DNA from: Cephalopachus bancanus
Taxonomy: Eukaryota; Chordata; Mammalia; Primates; Tarsiidae
Direction: 5' to 3'
NCBI GenBank assembly: GCA_027257055.1
Contig: JAPVLO010000232.1
Coordinates: forward strand, 5,022,001-5,086,000
DNA length: 64,000 nt
In this document: one piece after another, positions 1 through 11,986 of the stretch
Numbering within the stretch: position 1 is the stretch's first letter
Layout: every line of letters starts with the position of its first letter
Program-made: the position numbers and the translations under genes
Notes under the pieces: generated by a model
Databases searched by the model: none
Seen by the model: the letters and a program-made list of their open reading frames with translations, nothing else
Told to the model about the DNA's origin: nothing

Positions 1-109
1 GAGATGAGGTCTGGCTGCCCAGGCGGATCTCGAACCCGTGGGTTCAGGCAATCCACTCACCTCAGCCTCCCAAAGGCACAGGATTACAGACTGAGCCACC
101 AAGCCCGGC
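1..109 (-). mobile_element. Alu SINE, cut by window edge
   Basis: This is the reverse complement of an Alu left monomer, ending agccaccaagcccggct. It has the 5-base deletion (ctggctgcccagg on this strand) typical of one of the two young Alu groups in this window. Confidence 0.9.
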
Positions 110-365
110 TCAAGATCATTTCTTACCTACATTTATACAATCTAATGAATTAAAGTAGAAGTCACTGACAACAATCCTTTCAGAATTTCTCTGGGACACT
201 CTTAATTGCTCCCTAAAATGGAAAACAATTCCTAGAGAGAAATAGTGGATTAGTTCAAGAATATAATGCTTAAGGCATGCATTTTGAAATTCTGTAAAAG
301 GGGGATTATAATAGCTACCTCACAGTTTTATTATGCAGATAATGTAAGATTAAATGGCCCAGCAG

Positions 366-745
366 AACTATGAAGTCACGAAAAGACAAGGAGGAAACTT
401 AAATGCATATTGTTAAGTGGAGGAAGCCAATCTAAAAGGCTACATACACACTACATGATTCCAATATTCTAGAAAACCTAAAGCCATAGAGGCATACAAA
501 GATCAGGGGTTGCCAGGGGTTGGGTGAAGGGAAGAAAGGGGTGAATAGGTAGAACACAGAGGTTTTTAGGGCAGTGAGCTTACTCTGTATGATACTGTTA
601 TGGTGAGCACATGACATGATAAGCTGCAGAACTGTACAGCACACAGTGAACCCTAATGGAGACTGGGAACTTTAATTACTAGTAATGGATCAGTACTGGT
701 TTGTCAATTGTAACAAAGGTGCCACACTCCTGCAAGATGTTCCGA
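366..745 (+). mobile_element. Old L1 (L1M-type) 3' UTR fragment
   Basis: The stretch resembles the L1M 3' end, with tracts such as ggaggaaacttaaatgcat, ggttgccaggggttggg and gaacacagagg. It is strongly diverged and shares the family of the copy at 37.74-38.44 kb. Confidence 0.75.
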
Positions 746-760
746 ATAGGGCGCTACTTA

Positions 761-1215
761 TGTCCTAGGGCTGTCATAACAAAGCACCACAAACTGGGTG
801 GCATAGAGCAACAGAAACTCATTGTCCCACAGCTCTGACAGCTAGAAATTTGAAATGGAGGTGTCAGCAGGCCATGCCCGCTCTGGAGGCACTGGGGAAG
901 GGTTCATCCCCTGCCTCGCTCCCAGCTTCTTGTAGTATTAGTTGTTGATGCTCCGCCTTTCATGGCGTCACCCGGCATCTTCACATGAACCCCTCCGTGT
1001 GTGTCTATCTCTGTGTCAAATCTTCCCCTTTTAAAAAGACACCGTCATATTGGTTTAAGGTCCTCCCTAATATAACTTCATCTTGATTGCATCTGCAAAG
1101 AACCCATTTCCAAATAAGTCACATTTTAAGGTACTGAGGGTTAGGGTCTCAAGTACATTCATCTTGGTGGGGTGGAGGGAGAACACAGTTCAGCTCAGTG
1201 TAGACGATACGGGTA
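761..1215 (-). mobile_element. MaLR-type LTR remnant
   Basis: Read on the + strand it starts cctagggctgtcataacaaa and runs through gaggtgtcagcagg, tctgcaaagaacccatttcc and gtactgagggttaggg. This is the order of a reverse-complemented ERVL-MaLR LTR. It is old and non-coding. Confidence 0.7.
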
Positions 1216-1785
1216 GGGATGGGGATAGGAAGAACACGGGACTTTCTGCTCTAAGAAGTAAAGTCTATTCATTAAAAATGGAAAAGCTTTAAAAAAATGG
1301 CCTGCCACATAGCACATGTTCGATAAATGCTAATTACTTTTGGAAGCTGCATTAACTGATTCAGAGTCCCCAACACCACAGAGTTTATTCTTTATGCATT
1401 CCAAGACCAACATTGGCACTGCCCGAAGTGGATAAGACTTAGCTTTGTCCACACAGCCTAATCCCCACACCACTGAGTGCTGGGTTAGAAAGCCACTCAC
1501 TCCCACACTTCTCCTGCCTTGACTGCACTTACACTTGGGGCATGCACATGTGAACACACCCCCACATACATCTACAATGACTTATCTCCCACCAGATAAT
1601 GACTTATCTGACCCAAACAAAAGCAGAAAACAACTGATTCTCTGTCTAAAGGAGTCAGAGGCATGCTCTCCAGTGAGTGCCACATGCCTATATGGGGAAA
1701 AAGAAAAAAACCCAACAACTTTGTGACTATAAAATACAATAGCAGATCTCTTGGTTGAAAGACGCACATCAGAAATTAAACTCGG

Positions 1786-1855
1786 GCAGCCCCCTCCCAC
1801 TGTGAGAGCTTTTCTGTCTTCTCAATAAATCCTGCTTTAAAAAAATAAATAAATA
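1786..1855 (+). repeat. Possible LTR 3' end or its retrocopy
   Basis: A short stretch reads cagccccctcccactg, then an AATAAA signal (ctcaataaatcctgc) and an A-rich tail. It looks like the polyadenylated end of an endogenous-retrovirus-type LTR transcript. The family was not identified. Confidence 0.3.
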
Positions 1856-1872
1856 AACTTAACTCAATTTTT

Positions 1873-2156
1873 TTTTTTTTTGAGTTGGAGTCTCACTCTG
1901 TCGCCCAGACTGGAGTGCAGTGGCCGCTCCCGGCCACCGCAGCCTCGACCTGTTGGGCTCCAGCGATCCTTCCGCCTCAGCCTTCCGAGTAGCCAGAATT
2001 ACAGGTGTGCGCTACCACGCCCAGCTGATTTTTTGATTTATTGTAGAGATGAGGTCTGGCTGCCCAGGCGGGTCTCAAACCCACGGGCTCAGGCAATCCA
2101 CTCACCTCAGCCTCCCAAAGGCGTGGGATTACAGGCTGAGCCACCGAGCCCGGCTT
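1873..2156 (-). mobile_element. Alu SINE, full length, with target-site duplication
   Basis: This is a complete dimeric Alu in reverse. The duplication aacttaactcaattttt at 1856-1872 and 2157-2173 is perfect, so the insertion is fairly young. It carries the 5-base left-arm deletion. Confidence 0.95.
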
Positions 2157-2223
2157 AACTTAACTCAATTTTTAAGGAAAATACCATAAATTATATTTGA
2201 TAAATATAAGTATACTTTAACTC

Positions 2224-2233
2224 CCAATATAGG
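2224..2233. promoter_or_regulatory. CArG-box match (possible SRF site)
   Basis: ccaatatagg fits the serum response factor consensus CC(A/T)6GG. Caldesmon is known as an SRF/myocardin-type target. About five chance matches are expected in 64 kb of AT-rich DNA, so this is weak evidence. Confidence 0.2.
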
Positions 2234-2590
2234 AAGGGAGATGAGGAAGAAAAAACAGAAGTGGCAGAGGAAAAAAAGAAAAGGAAATGGCAGAAGAAAT
2301 GCCAACAAATATTTTTCTCTTGAAAGGAAGCAGAGAAGGAAAGGCAGGGAGAAGGGAGAAGGGGACCCCCCAGGACGCCCTGAAGGGGTGGCAAGATACA
2401 GAGCAGGCCCCCATCTCATTGTGCTAATCCCCGGCCACTGGCTTTGTGGCTTCATTGCCAAGAGGAAGGGCAATGTGTCCAGTGACTTGAAATCTGTAAC
2501 ATGGACTTATTTCTTCGTTGTGGCAGCGTAGGTGTGCCTTGTTTAAAGAAATTGCAATATATGAGAACGTGGATTGAAAAGTCAGACACA

Positions 2591-2903
2591 GTCGGGCTCG
2601 GTGGCTCACTCTGTAATCCCAGCGCTTTGGGAAGCCGGGGTGAGTAGATTGCCTGAGCCTGCGGGTTCGAGACCAGTCCGGGCAACCTGGCAAGATCTCA
2701 TCTCTACAATAAATTTTTTTAAAAAAGGAAAAAAAATTAGCCAGGCGTGGTAGCGCGTGCCTGTAGTTCCAGCTACTTGGAAGGCTGAGGCGGAAGGATC
2801 GCCGGAGCCCAGCAGGTCGAGGCTGTGGTGGCCAGGAGTGTGCCAGTGCACTCCAGTCTGGGCGACGGAGTGAGACTCCAACTCCAAAAAAAAAAAAAGA
2901 AAA
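2591..2903 (+). mobile_element. Alu SINE, full length
   Basis: A dimeric Alu with an A-rich tail, flanked by gaaaagtcagac at 2576-2587 and 2904-2915. It lacks the 5-base deletion. Confidence 0.95.
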
Positions 2904-2919
2904 GAAAAGTCAGACGCAT

Positions 2920-5440
2920 CAGCAGGTAATGACTAATCTTCCTTGGTAAAGGGTTTTCTTTTTTTCACTTTACAAAAGGAGTCGCATCAGCGTCCTTTCA
3001 ATAGCATGTGCACAATCCCCTAGCACAAGCATTTAGAATGACACCAGCACTCCTCTTTCCCGCTGCTCTGGTTGTGGCACTCAGAGCTTCTCGATCCAGG
3101 GAATTCCGTGGCCTTAGCACTTCATCCTTCACTGGTTGAGAGTTTGTTTCCTAACCAACGCTGATGAAAGAATTCAGCACTGCCTGAGGGTGGGGAGGAA
3201 ATAAGAGATGGCTGACTGGGGACACGGAGCCTGCCACTCCCAAAAGAGAGAGAAAAAAGATAAAATTCTTCCCAGACACCCAGACACAGCTCCCTGACAA
3301 AGGAACGGTGCCTGAGACATTCTGTGACACCAGGAAGGGTGTGAGGATGGACAAAGAGCACCAGCCTCATCCACGAAGGAGACTGAGAGCCATGTTCATG
3401 AACACATACACACACCTTCTCTTTCCTGCACAAGATACACGTCCCCCCCAAGGCAAGAGGCACACCACCTGGTACACAGATGTGCTTGTGTTCCCTTCCC
3501 TGTCAGTGACACCCACCTGTGTGCACAGAGCATAACCCAGAAAGGCAAGGATCTGTAGAGATGTGGGAACACACAGTCACACCTCCACTCTCTCTCCTCC
3601 ATGCCCCATGCAGGTAAACTCAGCAGCATTCAAATGATAGCGAGTTTTTCCATGACTGGGGGGAAAAGTGCCCTAGTAAGCCACACAAGGTGAGGGGTAG
3701 GAGGAAAGGATGGACAGGAGAGAAACAATGTGCATGGGTTGAGAGCCAGTGAGGCTCTGGCCAGAGATCACATGAGGGCTGTCAGTTTTGCCCCCTTTGA
3801 GTACTCCAAGATGCTACCAGGCTCTGCAGACCATGTGATATTAGACCTGCTCAGAGATATTTATCTCGCTGTTCATCAGCACCTCCACCAGAGGCATAGT
3901 GGGAGAGCTACTGTGGGCCACAGGCAGACAGACTGACCAGGTCTAGGCCAGAACCGGAGGCTGAGAGGATGCTCTCTGAGCTACTCAGATTATGAAGGAA
4001 AGTGAAATGGTTTGCTTACAGACAGATCTCTTGTTTCTATTTCTGTTTCCAGTTCTCTAGTTATTCAAGAGGCAGTTTATATGCAGCCAAAATCTGTACT
4101 GAAAGAGGAGAAAAGTTTCCTCTCTTCACCGTACCTATCATTTGAATCCTGAGCTTGGACCTCTTTCCACAGGGCTGCCCTCACATACCCCTGCCCCATG
4201 GTTAATCCAGGGAGAAAGACTCTCAGACGGCCTCGTAGGGGACCCTCAAATCACTTTTTAAAATTCTGATAATTGTGGAAAGATTTGACTGAAAAATGAA
4301 GAGAAATGTATTTGTAGTTGATGAAATAGTAAGAGTGAAAACTGGTTGTTGCCTTCACAACCAGCAAAGCCTTGGGAAGTACTCTTGGTCACAGTAAGAT
4401 AGAAAAACAGATAAAAAATGTAAAACCCCAAATAAACACCGAGATTTGAATTTCTAAAGATTTATAAGCAGTGTTAGTAATACCCTAAAGGATAAGAAAA
4501 GGGAAAGCATCCAAACATTGTATAGTTTTGTTTTCGTTGGCCCGAGGCTTTGTTTTTATTTTTGTGGGGGTTTTTAAGAGAAAAAAGCAACGCTTGGAAA
4601 TAAAAGAATGTAACTATATAAGAAGGTTTCTGAACTTAGCTTCAGAAATCTAAGCTTGGCTTTTTCCTCTTCCATGCCAAGATGCCGTCAGATGTGGTGG
4701 CTCCGGGTTCTGCACGGCTCCTTGTTTTCTTGCGCAGGGCAAATGGCTCATCTCATGTGCACAGAAAGGGCTGGAAAATATTTTCGTGTGATCCGAGTGC
4801 AGCAGAGAGTCTAGGATTCCAGAGGAAGTGGAGGCCTCCCGTTCTGCACAGGAAACAATCTTCAAGCAGGCCTTAAATGCCAGATTCCAGGCCGAGTTTA
4901 ACTAACCACTGACAGCTCTGTAAACAAAGCAAAGACAAAAAGAGCCGGCTTCCCCTTTTCTGGTAGTCATTTTGGGATTGGGGGTTGCAGGGGAATTCTG
5001 GAATACTTGACTCCATGGCACCGAAACGCAGGGGAAGCAGGCTCCTCATTTGAAGAGCTGGAAGGAGAGGCTCTTTCTGGAATTAAAACCATCTTGAAGG
5101 AGGTAGAAAGGGGTAAAATGGTTGGATTACATCTGTAGCCGGGAGTTCTGAGCTCTGAAAACAACTTGGATCATAACTTAACTGCTTTTAAAAATGCTGT
5201 TTCATTATGTTTATTCGTGGTGTTATTGCTGCAGTCTTTATAACAGTCTGATGCTTCTTTTAAAATATGCAGTTGTGTGCCTAGATACTGTATTATTTTG
5301 CTCTCTTTTACTTTCCTGTTAGTTCCCATGTTTTTCTTTCCTTGCTACTTTTCCTTTTCATTTGTTGCTCTTCTGTTTTTCTCTTTCTTTGTTCACTTTT
5401 TCATAACCTTTATCTGAACTTCAACAAGTTACAAAGAACA
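2920..5440. other. Unique sequence upstream of the MDDF exon
   Basis: I recognise no transposon here. A TATA-like tatataag lies at 4615-4622, followed by a moderately GC-rich stretch to about 5150. This is the best-looking place in the left part for a promoter or conserved regulatory DNA, but nothing proves it. Confidence 0.3.
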
Positions 5441-5454
5441 AAATCATTCAGTAG

Positions 5455-5574
5455 GGTCTTTTTTTTTTAATACATATTTTTTATTTTAAAATTGTGGGGT
5501 ACAATTAAGGGTTAGGTATACAAATATGCACTGTGCAGGTACCCTTGTTGATGAGGTGTGCCCCCCTGTCCCCA
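5455..5574 (-). mobile_element. Short 5'-truncated L1 3' end
   Basis: Poly-T is followed by tgtggggtacaat and taggtatac, the L1 3' tail shared by other copies in this window. It is flanked by cattcagtag at 5445-5454 and 5575-5584. Confidence 0.8.
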
Positions 5575-5885
5575 CATTCAGTAGAATCTAAGTGACCCTA
5601 TCAATGTTTCAAACCTTCAAAACCTGAGGTCTCCTGAAGTCTTTTTTTTTTTTTTTTAAATAAATGTGATACTGGAATCTTACTTATTTGTCTGTAAATA
5701 GTTTTATGAATGATAGTAAAGTTAACTCAGCTCAGGAGTCAGAAATCGGCTGCTGGCTACCTATCAGCTTTCTAGAGTATTTGTCTTCAAAGTAAAGTAA
5801 TAACAGGAGGGATGAAACATGGGAGGGAGGGACCACCGCGGTTCGTGAGAGAGAATGCTCTGCGCCATCTGTGATGCTGACTCTG

Positions 5886-5900
5886 CATCCTCCCCTCCAG
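5886..5900 (+). promoter_or_regulatory. CALD1: Probable splice acceptor of the ATG-bearing exon
   Basis: A pyrimidine-rich run ends in an AG at 5899-5900, immediately before the short 5' UTR of the MDDF exon. It looks like a genuine 3' splice site. If used, the MDDF exon is not the transcription start of the long-N-terminus transcripts. RNA-seq junctions would settle it. Confidence 0.6.
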
Positions 5901-5934
5901 ATCCAGATCCTGTCTGGTCTCCCTAAACCGCACC

Positions 5935-6005
5935 ATGGATGATTTTGAACGTCGCAGAGAACTTAGGAGACAAAAGAGGGAGGAGATGCGGCTTGAAGCA
6001 GAGAG
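5935..6005 (+). CDS. CALD1: Caldesmon exon with the long (smooth-muscle/WI-38 type) N-terminus
   Basis: Caldesmon is a cytoskeletal protein that binds actin, tropomyosin, calmodulin and myosin and restrains actomyosin ATPase in smooth muscle and non-muscle cells. The N-terminal region is known to contribute to myosin binding. The ATG at 5935 has a strong Kozak context (caccATGg) and opens a highly charged stretch starting MDDFERRRELRRQKREEM and ending in LEAER. This agrees with my memory of human caldesmon residues 1-24. There are 23 full codons plus two bases (AG), then a donor gtaagg at 6006. The exon probably begins at 5901: a pyrimidine-rich tract ending in cccctccag lies just before it, leaving about 34 bases of 5' UTR. 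The acceptor-like edge implies a separate non-coding first exon upstream. It joins the exon at 60117 in frame (AG+A = Arg). Recognition is secure; the exact 5' edge is less so. Confidence 0.95.
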
Positions 6006-6011
6006 GTAAGG
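6006..6011 (+). promoter_or_regulatory. CALD1: Splice donor of the MDDF exon
   Basis: The sequence gagag|gtaagg is a good 5' splice site. It cuts after codon position 2, matching the phase of the alternative exon donor at 28777 and the acceptor at 60116. Confidence 0.9.
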
Positions 6012-6325
6012 ATCCAGGTTGAGAGACACTTGCATTCCACTCTTAACAGTGTTGGGTTCAGGCCTCAAAGCCCATCCCTCTGGGGGGCCAAGTGTGGCTG
6101 TGTTGCACACTAAATTATCTGTAACAGTAGCTGTGAAGGATTTTTCTGTTAAGACTCTAAATTCTGCATTAAAAAAAGGAAACCGACAAATTAGCACCAA
6201 TAAAAGAGAGACTGAAGAAAAGTCAGATAGGTGCATTTAACCAATGTCTTCTGTCTGTATTAGTGTTCTTTTCATAATGTCTTTCACACTGGAATCTTGA
6301 CATGACAAAAGTGATGTGAGTAAAG

Positions 6326-6335
6326 CCTTTAAAGG
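6326..6335. promoter_or_regulatory. CArG-box match in intron 1
   Basis: cctttaaagg is a palindromic CC(A/T)6GG match 321 bases after the MDDF exon donor. The proximity to the muscle-type exon is suggestive, but a chance match is plausible. Confidence 0.25.
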
Positions 6336-6539
6336 CACATACATATGATGTTGAAATGACAGAAAAACCGGACACTGAATATTGAAATAAGAGCCTTCAA
6401 TCTAAAAAAAGTAAAGGCAAAAAGCCCCAGGTGAATCTTTGATAGATGATAACTGTTGTTCTTATGACTACTAACTATTAGCAATCGCTGAACAAGTAAG
6501 AGACAACACAGCAATACAGTCAGAAGTAAACATTAGTGC

Positions 6540-7640
6540 AAGAGGAGGGATGGCAGTCATCACCCTGTGAGGAAACTGGTCAGAAAAACTATCTTGAAAG
6601 TGGTCAGCCATGGACGAAGTAATGACGGGGCGAAGAGGGAGAGGGAGGCATCCAGGCGTGAGGGAATGACACTGACACAAACTCAGAGGTGGAAATAAGA
6701 TCCTGATGCAGAAACACTATTGAATGCTTGAGGAAAAGAGGGTTGGACTTGCATATCTTAGTTGTTTCTACGTCACATAGAAGGGATACACAGAGACGTA
6801 ACAAGGGAGTAATGTGTGATGAAAATATGCTGGAGAAAGTCATCCACAGTGGACTAGACTATGGGGACATCGGGACTGAACAGCTGGTCTTGAACTACGG
6901 TGGCAAGGGCCTGAATATGGAAGTGAACAGAGATCTAGTGTGAAAGTCTTTATAAAAGGCAAATCTTTCAGGGGAGGTAACAAACAATTCCTAAGAATAC
7001 AAGTCTGAGCAGCTGGAAGGAAGGTTTCTGGACCAACTGGGGGCTGGGAGGAATTTTACTCTTGCTGGTCACAGGAGCCAAGTTTAGATTCGGGTAGAAA
7101 CCATATCCACGTGGAGATTTCCTGCAGGCACATGGAGACAAAACATTTCATGCTATTCAAAAAGGAAGATAAATTATTATTAGAGAAGTAAACTTGGGCA
7201 GACTCAGTATGGCAGTGGTAGGACAAATGCCAAAGTGATACTCCCAAAAAAGCAAGGGTAGAAAAAGTGAGAGACCACAAAGACATGATGGAAACCATCA
7301 ACACAGACAAAACATCAGGGACATGGGGGAGGACCAGGAGAATATTGGGTACTCTGATGCTGAGTGGACAGCAAAACCTTGTAGGCAGCATCTAGGCTCA
7401 GGGAAGCGTGCACTCATGCTTTCTGATGCTATGTCATTAGACCTCAGGTTCTCGGAGAGTCTAAAATATCTTCATCTAACAGGTAAGCAGCAACCAGTTT
7501 TAAATGCCTAGGAAAAATTATGGTAATAAATAAGTAGACATGGTTAGGAAACCAATGTATATCAGGGTCAGAAAACAGATCAGGCCAGAGTGTTGGGGCA
7601 GGACTGACAGAGCTGCAGCTAGATAGACCCAGGAACAAGG
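6540..7640. repeat. Probable ancient dispersed repeat, family not named
   Basis: Purine-rich text such as gaccaggagaatattggg resembles an old mammalian repeat I know but cannot name. Sequence at 43.64-44.09 kb looks related. Similarity is judged by eye only. Confidence 0.3.
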
Positions 7641-8033
7641 ACACGGGTATTGTACCATCAGGCTAGATCAGCGTTGTTGGCTTCTTTGCTTTCTACATGA
7701 ACAGGGGGTCAGGGAACCAATGTAAGAGAAATGATGGAAGTAACTTGTTGTGGTTAGTCATATTGAGATCAGAGTGAATAAACTAGGTTTCTTCGGAATC
7801 AGGACTTGACCACACAGCTACATGGTTTGTTCCATCTGTTTTTCTGTTTTATGTGGATGGATTTGTCTTTCTTTAATGTCAGACTTAAAAGGAATGTACA
7901 CAGTAAAACTTAGTTAGGTATAGTTAATAGCTTAAAATAAATTTACACAAATTGATCTTAACTTTGTTTAACTTTTATTTCTGTCTGTATTAGTGTTCTT
8001 TGGGGATGTTGTATTCCATCTGTTTCCTTTTCT

Positions 8034-8123
8034 TTCTATTCTTTACTTTTTTCTTTCATTCTCTCCTTCCTTCCTTTCTTTCTCTCTTTCTCTTGTTCTC
8101 TCTCTCTCTCTCTCTCTCTCTTC
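8034..8123. repeat. Polypyrimidine tract with (TC)n
   Basis: About 90 bases of almost pure C/T end in an uninterrupted TC run at 8099-8122. Confidence 0.9.
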
Positions 8124-8393
8124 CCACTCTTTCTTTCAAGAGAGAAAAGTACTTATTACTTTATATTTGTACTAAGTTTACCTTTTGATGTTTCAAGGTT
8201 AGATTTTTATTTCTGCTATTCCGAGATATGGTAAGCCCATGTCTACCTTTCAGGATTTTGTAAAATCTGATCATTTATGGGAATAGTGAAAGCCAGGCTT
8301 TATGGTCCAGTCAATTTTAATGGGAAAGTTCAGGGTGTGTACAGGAAACAGATGGCCAGAGTCAGAAACAAGACTGTCTAAAATCATGGTTTT

Positions 8394-8711
8394 GCCGGGC
8401 TCAGTGACTCAGCCTGTAATCCCACGCCTTTGGGAGGCTGAGGTGAGTGGATTGCCTGAGCCCGCGGGTTCGAGACCCGCCTGGGCAGTGAGACCTCATC
8501 TCTACAATAAATCAAAAAATCAACCAGGCATGGTAGCCCTTGCCTGTAGTTCCAGCTACTTGGAAGGCCGAGGCGGAAGGATCGCCAGAACCCAGCAAGT
8601 GAGGCTGCGGTGGCTGGGAGCGGCCACTGCCCTCCAGACTGGGTGACAGAGTGAGACTCCAACTCAAAAATTAAAAAAATAAAATAAATAAAATAAAATG
8701 AAATAAAATAA
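8394..8711 (+). mobile_element. Alu SINE, full length
   Basis: A dimeric Alu with the 5-base deletion (gggcagtgagacc) and a (TAAAA)n-like tail. Imperfect flanking duplications catggttttg and catggctttg are present. Confidence 0.95.
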
Positions 8712-10589
8712 ACTCATGGCTTTGTTCTAAAGACAAAGGACACAGGAGACACTGGGCAAGTCCTTCTTCCTTAACTCTCGACCTTGGCTTCCTCATGTCT
8801 GGGTGCTTTCTGTGGAGGATTGGTGGTCATTTTTAATTTCCTTTTGCTTTTGGTATCACCTAATTTTTTTTTACAATGATTATTTAAAACCAACTAACCA
8901 TTAAGGCATTTTTTCATTTTGGAAAAATTAATTCTATGGCCCTGTGCAATATACCTGGAGCCAGACTGGAGAAGACGACTGAACTTTCCTTCAAATTTGG
9001 GAGACTCAAGGAAAGAAATCATCTCAGATCTGGCAGTGGACAAAATTAACCAAGAGAGTGACTCCAAGGCTCAGAGATGCAGATCCCTTCATTCACTCTC
9101 AACACATTTTTCCTGGGCTTCTGTTCTGTGGCGAGCTCCATTTTGGGCACTGGGGATAAACCAACAGGATAAATGAAAGAGTGTGCATAATGCTTTTCAA
9201 CCTATGTAAGATCAAGTGATGGTTAAGAAGCTACACTTTAATATCTACAACATAATATGCATCCTGGTATCAGCCCAACCTTGTGAAAGATGCCCCATGC
9301 CCTCGGTACACTCTTCCCCTGAAGACCGTGGGGGAGGGGCACTACAGAGAAGAGATAGTCTGTCGACTTCCCTTACCTGTAAAAATATTGTTTTTTAATT
9401 AATGATTATTGAGTTTGATTAGCAGGTACAGTTCTATCCTGCAATGAGAAATAATTTGCAACTTGTCCTCTCACCAGATGTTATAACCACAAATTAGAAT
9501 AAATTTAATTTTTACACAGTTTTTTCCTCAGAGACAGAGCTTTTCCAAGATAATTTTAAAAGCTAACTGCAGACTTTGCGCGATGCTGGCCTTCATGTGC
9601 TGGGGACTGGCATTTATGCATCACAGTGGCCCTGAGACTGACATCCATACAACTCATTTTAGGGGTTTTAGTCCAGTCCATTTCAAATTACCTAGACAGG
9701 AGCCTGGGTTCCCTGGTCCGTGATATTGAAAACATTCTTTCCCTCTTTGTCTTGACCCTTAGCTGGTACAACTTTTATGCTATTTACCTTGTCCTTGTCT
9801 CCATTTGACTTTCTCACTCTGAGTTGTTGAGTCAAAATCTTTAGAGTTGGCAAAAAAGGGGATACTTCTTTTAGTCACATAAAATTACCACATACCTACA
9901 AAATGCAAGATATTATCTTGAACCATAGGGATCAGTGGTCACCAGTAGAGATAGTGTCCCTATTGTCTGTCACTAAGCTCATATTGAATGCAGGTTAGTA
10001 ACTTTAAAGCAGTCTTGACCCAAAGAGGGAGAAAAAATTTCCATGGACAGGGTGGAATGAGGCAAGTCATCAGTAAAAATTCTTAAGGTGCTTTTTCTAA
10101 GCAAAATGCACTATTAGCAAACGTCTTTTTCAATTACCTACTTGAAAAGATAGATAAAAATTTAGCTTTGCTGTTTATTATTTTCTACCAGTCTCGTGGG
10201 AATAAAACATTAAATAGATGTATTCTGCGTCCCTGTCTTTTACTTCAAGCACTCTTGCTCCACCTTCATCTCTGGTTCGTGTGCCTCTTCATCAGCACTT
10301 GATCTGTTTCTTTCTGTCTCTCTTCCCATTCACACTCCTGTGGTGTCTACACTGGATTAGTTTTGCATGTTCTGTTGTAGCATCAGGAAACACATAATTC
10401 TGGCAGGGAAAGGGAAAGCATTTTCAAAGAGGAAGAGAACTATAGCATTCTTCCTTCAGCAAGTGTAAAAAAGTGCTAGGCATTTTATGTGTGTCTAATG
10501 GACATAGACTAATCACAGCACTGGCAATAGGTATGTCTGAATGGACATGTATGGTCTATAGAAATGAAGGAACCCCAAGAGACATAATG
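8712..10589. other. Unique intron sequence
   Basis: AT-rich intron without features I can identify. The ORFs here are short and look accidental. Confidence 0.5.
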
Positions 10590-10832
10590 GGGGAGGCAGT
10601 GTAACTTAGCAGTTATGGGCATGGACTTTGGCATTTGGGTAGCTGTGGTGTCAAATCCCAGGTCTGCACTTATTAACTATATGACCTTGCAAATTATTCA
10701 GTCTTTCAAACCTTCTGTTTCCTCCTCTACAGAATGGGAGAAATGAAAGTATCCACCTCCGTGAAATAATACATGAAGGTATTAACACAGTGCCGATCAT
10801 CTAATCAACACTCGATAAATTCATTATTATTA
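10590..10832 (+). mobile_element. MIR SINE
   Basis: The order follows the MIR consensus: gcagttatgggcatggactt, gtcaaatcccaggtctgcac, actatatgaccttgc, ctacagaatggg, then caacactcgataaat. It is diverged, as expected for this old family. Confidence 0.85.
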
Positions 10833-11663
10833 TCTAATTTTATTTTCTACCACACACAAAGAAAAAATTAAAAATATGAATATAAAGGGTTTTGCACATT
10901 TTAGATGATACAGGAACCCCAGCAAGATAAAGAACAGGAATGTGTTACTAAGTAAAGATGAGCTTTGAGTGGGTGTGCTGAGTAATAAGACCTAAGGAAG
11001 GATTGTGTTCTGAGTCACAGCAAGAAGAGTTAATATCAAATTTAACTTGAGCTATTTTTTAAATTTTTTTAAAGTTTGGCCAAAAAGATTTTGCGCCATG
11101 GTGTGTCTTCTAAAAGATAATCAGTGATGCTTTTATCTAAGAGAAAATCTCTAGTAGACATACTTTGCCCAGTGTTACAACAAGCAACTCTCTTGCTTTT
11201 CATGACATGAACACATTTGATTCCCAGCATATGCTTTCCACACCCAACATGTACTCCTTTTTCTGGTCAGAAGACAGGCTCCTATTGTAGAGTTGTGGTA
11301 TCAGATTCAGAGACTTATAGACATAAATAAAGGGCATGAAAACACTTGCTGTTGTCATTGTTCATACATTTTTATGGGCCTCTTGATAATTAGACATCTG
11401 AAAGTAAATATTTTTACTACACTGGAAAAACAGGCAACTTTTCCATCTTTACCAGTTTTGTTTTAGTAATTCAAACTCATCAAAGGATTTTTTTCTCTTC
11501 AAATATGAAAAAGATAAGACTTGGTCTTTACAAAGAAATTTATCTTTTACCTTTATCACTAAAATCTTTGGGGGCGATAAGGCAGATTTGGAGCGAGATG
11601 CAGACAAATGCCTTCTCTAGAGTAGGCTCTGGTCACTAAGACTTAGGTTCAAATCCCAGCTGG

Positions 11664-11986
11664 AGCAAAATTATGGACTTGGCAGCAACTTGGATGGATT
11701 TAGAATCTATCATACTCAGTGATCTAGCACAGAAACAAAGAACTGAGTACCACATGCTCTCACTCATAAGTGGACCCTGAACACTTACCTTACTACTATA
11801 AGAAAGGGATTGGCAGTAGCAGGACACTGCTAGGAAGGGAGGGTGCACATAACATCAATAAGGGTACCTTATCTCAAACCAGGTGCAGTGGGGACCAAAG
11901 GGAGGCCCAAACTTCACCTGTATCATGACCACTTGTATACCTAAATCTGAATCATACCCCATATCTTTAGCATAAAATTTTTTTTT
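11664..11986 (+). mobile_element. 5'-truncated L1, 3' end
   Basis: It begins near the end of L1 ORF2 (gcaacttggatggatttaga...) and runs through a 3' UTR to ccccatatctttagcataaa. A clean duplication aaatcccagctgg lies at 11651-11663 and 11987-11999. Its 3' UTR matches the antisense copies at 5.5, 18.3, 19.0 and 60.3 kb. Confidence 0.9.

Larger units (their letters stand above)
1..5900 (+). other. CALD1 5' flank or upstream intron
   Basis: No exon is recognisable here. Because the MDDF exon has an acceptor-like edge, part of this stretch may be intron and may hold the promoter and non-coding first exon of the smooth-muscle-type transcript. I could not place them with confidence. Confidence 0.6.

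Noticed and set aside
5787..6236. 149-codon ORF antisense to the MDDF exon
   Set aside because: A shadow of a conserved coding exon on the opposite strand; no recognisable protein.
8460..8490. tRNA B-box-like gggttcgagaccc
   Set aside because: It is the internal promoter of an Alu; the same words recur in every Alu of the window, and no cloverleaf is present.
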